From contig JANWHX010000225.1 of NCBI GenBank assembly GCA_025450235.1, positions 1 through 36,367 on the forward strand: 36,367 nucleotides of DNA, read 5' to 3'. Source of the DNA: Chitinophagaceae bacterium (GTDB lineage: Bacteria > Bacteroidota > Bacteroidia > Chitinophagales > Chitinophagaceae). How positions within the stretch are numbered: position 1 is the stretch's first letter; each line of letters begins with the position of its first letter. Below the pieces are notes generated by a model, which saw only the letters and a list, made by a program, of their open reading frames with translations, was not told the origin of the DNA and did not search any database. Shown piece by piece: positions 35,014-36,367 of this stretch. A program made the position numbers and the translations under genes.

Positions 35014-35405
35014 AAAAACTATTATTCTTTTTTTTCTCCTTACTTCTTTTCAACGCCTGCAAGGATAAGGATAAGGTTCCAAAGGGTATTTTACCAAAAG
35101 AAAAAATGCAGGAAGTAATGTGGAGCATGATAACCGCAGGTGAGTTCTTAAATGGATACATATTAAGCAAAGATTCCGTAGACAGGGTGGCGGAAAGTTC
35201 AAGAGTATATGGCCAGGTTTTCCAGATCCATCATGTTTCCAGGGAGGAGTTTGACAAAAGCTACTTCTATTACCGGCAACATCCCGATCTGATGCAGGTT
35301 ATTCTGGACTCTCTGGCAAAAAAACAAAACTATTCTATCGGCACATCTCAAAGAAGGGAAGATTCAATGCGCGGCAGACTACTAAAAGATTCTACAATAA
35401 AATAA
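35010..35405 (+). CDS. DUF4296 lipoprotein
   Basis: 131-residue lipoprotein with signal MKKLLFFFFSLLLFNAC (Cys17). The mature end begins KDKDKVPKGILPKEKMQEVMWSM, which matches the DUF4296 opening (P-x-I-L-P-x-x-K-M), and continues as an alpha-helical domain with HHVSREEFDKSYFYYRQHPDLMQ. The Lys-Asp residues right after the lipid Cys resemble the charged export tag that sends some Bacteroidota lipoproteins to the cell surface, though this is only suggestive. It is coupled to the DUF4835 gene by an ATGA overlap. Function unknown. In related genomes recN often sits near here; it is absent from this window. Confidence 0.8.
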   Translation: MKKLLFFFFSLLLFNACKDKDKVPKGILPKEKMQEVMWSMITAGEFLNGYILSKDSVDRVAESSRVYGQVFQIHHVSREEFDKSYFYYRQHPDLMQVILDSLAKKQNYSIGTSQRREDSMRGRLLKDSTIK

Positions 35406-35454
35406 CAGGTTGATCTAATCACAACTTCCCTAATTTTATCCCTCAATTTTTTGT

Positions 35455-36153
35455 ATGAATAAGGTTGTTGCCAATGCAGAAGAGGCTATACGTGATATAA
35501 ACGATGGAGCCGTACTGATGCTTGGCGGTTTCGGGTTATGCGGCATTCCGGAAAACTGTATTGCAGCATTGGTAAAAAAAGGAACAAAGCAACTGACCTG
35601 TATATCCAACAATGCCGGGGTGGATGATTTTGGAATCGGACTGATGCTCCGGAAAAAACAGGTAAAGAAGATGATATCTTCTTATGTGGGAGAGAATGCG
35701 GAATTTGAAAGGCAATTGCTGAGTGGAGAATTAGAAGTTGAATTGATCCCGCAGGGAAGCCTGGCCACACGATGTATGGCGGCAGGTTATGGGATGCCGG
35801 CTATTTATACTCCCGCCGGTGTCGGCACAGAGGTCGCGGCAGGAAAAGAGACAAGAAATTTCAACGGTAAAGACTACCTGATGGAATACGCTTTTGAAGC
35901 GGAGTTTGCCCTAGTAAAGGCGTGGAAGGGAGATACGGATGGCAATCTTATTTATAAAGAAACGGCGAGAAACTTCAACCCGCTAATGGCCATGGCAGGC
36001 AAAACAACTATAGCAGAAGTAGAAGAATTAGTTCCGGCAGGTGAATTGGATCCCAATAACATTCATACCCCGGGTATTTATGTTCGCCGGATTTTCCAGG
36101 GAAAGGATTATCAGAAAAGAATTGAGCAGCGAACGGTGAGGAAGAAGTCGTGA
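35455..36153 (+). CDS. scoA: 3-oxoacid CoA-transferase subunit A
   Basis: 232-residue alpha subunit of a succinyl-CoA:3-ketoacid (acetoacetate) CoA-transferase. The CoA-transferase signature DGAVLMLGGFGLCGIP is at 17-32, and SNNAGVDDFGIGLML, IPQGSLATRCMAAGYGMPAIYTPAGVGT and ARNFNPLMAMAGKTTIAEVEE are conserved in the scoA/atoD type. The catalytic Glu belongs to the beta subunit, whose first codons appear at 36344. The complex activates acetoacetate or another 3-oxoacid with CoA for ketone-body or branched amino acid breakdown. The last codon and stop fall inside the first unit of the minisatellite that follows. A TAATTTTA stretch at 35431 is a weak possible -7 box. Confidence 0.95.
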   Translation: MNKVVANAEEAIRDINDGAVLMLGGFGLCGIPENCIAALVKKGTKQLTCISNNAGVDDFGIGLMLRKKQVKKMISSYVGENAEFERQLLSGELEVELIPQGSLATRCMAAGYGMPAIYTPAGVGTEVAAGKETRNFNGKDYLMEYAFEAEFALVKAWKGDTDGNLIYKETARNFNPLMAMAGKTTIAEVEELVPAGELDPNNIHTPGIYVRRIFQGKDYQKRIEQRTVRKKS

Positions 36154-36258
36154 GTCGTGAGTCGTGAGTGGTGAGTGGTGAGTGGTGAGTGGTGAGTGGT
36201 GAGTGGTGAGTGGTGAGTCGTGAGTGGTGAGTCGTGAGTGGGGAGTCGGGAGTCGGGA
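36147..36258. repeat. 7-bp minisatellite, 16 units
   Basis: Sixteen 7-bp units (GTGGTGA or GTCGTGA; last three degenerate as GTGGGGA and GTCGGGA) span 112 bp. The first unit contains the scoA stop codon TGA at 36151-36153. The unit length is not a multiple of three, so any frame entering it meets a stop quickly. Confidence 0.95.
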
Positions 36259-36343
36259 GTAATAAGATATAAGGATGAAGATAAGTAATATAGTATGTTA
36301 GTCAATTGGCGACATTCAATTTATTGACCGCATCAATAAAAGC

Positions 36344-36367
36344 ATGGCATTAACCAAAGAGCAAATA
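36344..36367 (+). CDS. scoB: 3-oxoacid CoA-transferase subunit B (3' truncated by window)
   Basis: Only the first eight codons are inside the window, reading MALTKEQI, which matches the usual N-terminus of the beta subunit in Bacteroidota. This supports a split scoA-scoB pair separated by 190 bp that include the minisatellite. The catalytic Glu lies beyond the end of the window. Confidence 0.75.

Noticed and set aside
36111-36305. Minus-strand frame encoding Thr-His-Ser repeats
   Set aside because: Pure translation of the 7-bp minisatellite; no start context and no flanking protein sequence.

Overview
The window comes from a member of the Bacteroidota, most likely a Chitinophagaceae-like environmental species. 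Evidence for this: two secreted proteins end in type IX secretion (T9SS) type A sorting domains; several promoters fit the Bacteroidota form (TTTG, about 19 bp, then TAnnTTTG) and Shine-Dalgarno sites are weak; omega and BamD have Bacteroidota-type sequences; and the DUF4835 and DUF4296 families, which are largely restricted to this phylum, are present. There are no rRNA, tRNA, CRISPR, prophage or insertion-sequence genes that I can see, so this reads as ordinary chromosome with accessory secreted proteins and intergenic repeats.

Layout. 1-327 is the end of a sensor histidine kinase. 419-3210 (minus) holds guaA and a periplasmic-binding-fold protein. 3408-4130 is a GIN-domain lipoprotein. 4429-6395 is a Tat-signal small subunit coupled to a GMC oxidoreductase. 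6439-14530 is a divergent pair, penicillin-binding protein 1C (minus) and a thioester-containing alpha-2-macroglobulin lipoprotein (plus). 14735-17013 (minus) holds a tandem universal stress protein and a two-domain GT81-like glycosyltransferase/HAD phosphatase, possibly a one-polypeptide route to a glycosylglycerate-type solute. 17298-17717 is a glycine-rich RRM protein. 18011-19219 is a T9SS cargo protein. 19446-20579 is the rpsF-rpsR-rplI operon with a structured leader. 20987-26398 is a roughly 1,800-residue T9SS-exported multidomain nuclease. 26635-29425 (minus) holds recJ and a long-chain polyprenyl diphosphate synthase. 29624-31336 is an OmpA-family protein with a strong promoter and terminator. 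31611-35405 runs bamD-rpoZ, then coaBC-DUF4835-DUF4296. 35455-36367 is a CoA-transferase, subunit A complete and only the first eight codons of subunit B.

The most notable non-gene structures are three repeat elements. A 16-copy 7-bp minisatellite starts inside the stop codon of scoA and separates it from scoB. A duplicated AATCCGTGATC array fills the gap between the polyprenyl synthase and recJ and also overlaps a stop codon. A 122-bp inverted-repeat element with a related core lies between ompA and bamD. A long imperfect palindrome also sits inside the ribosomal protein operon. I found no clearly new multi-gene system. The best candidates for follow-up are the glycosyltransferase-phosphatase fusion, the exported nuclease, and the repeats that supply stop codons.
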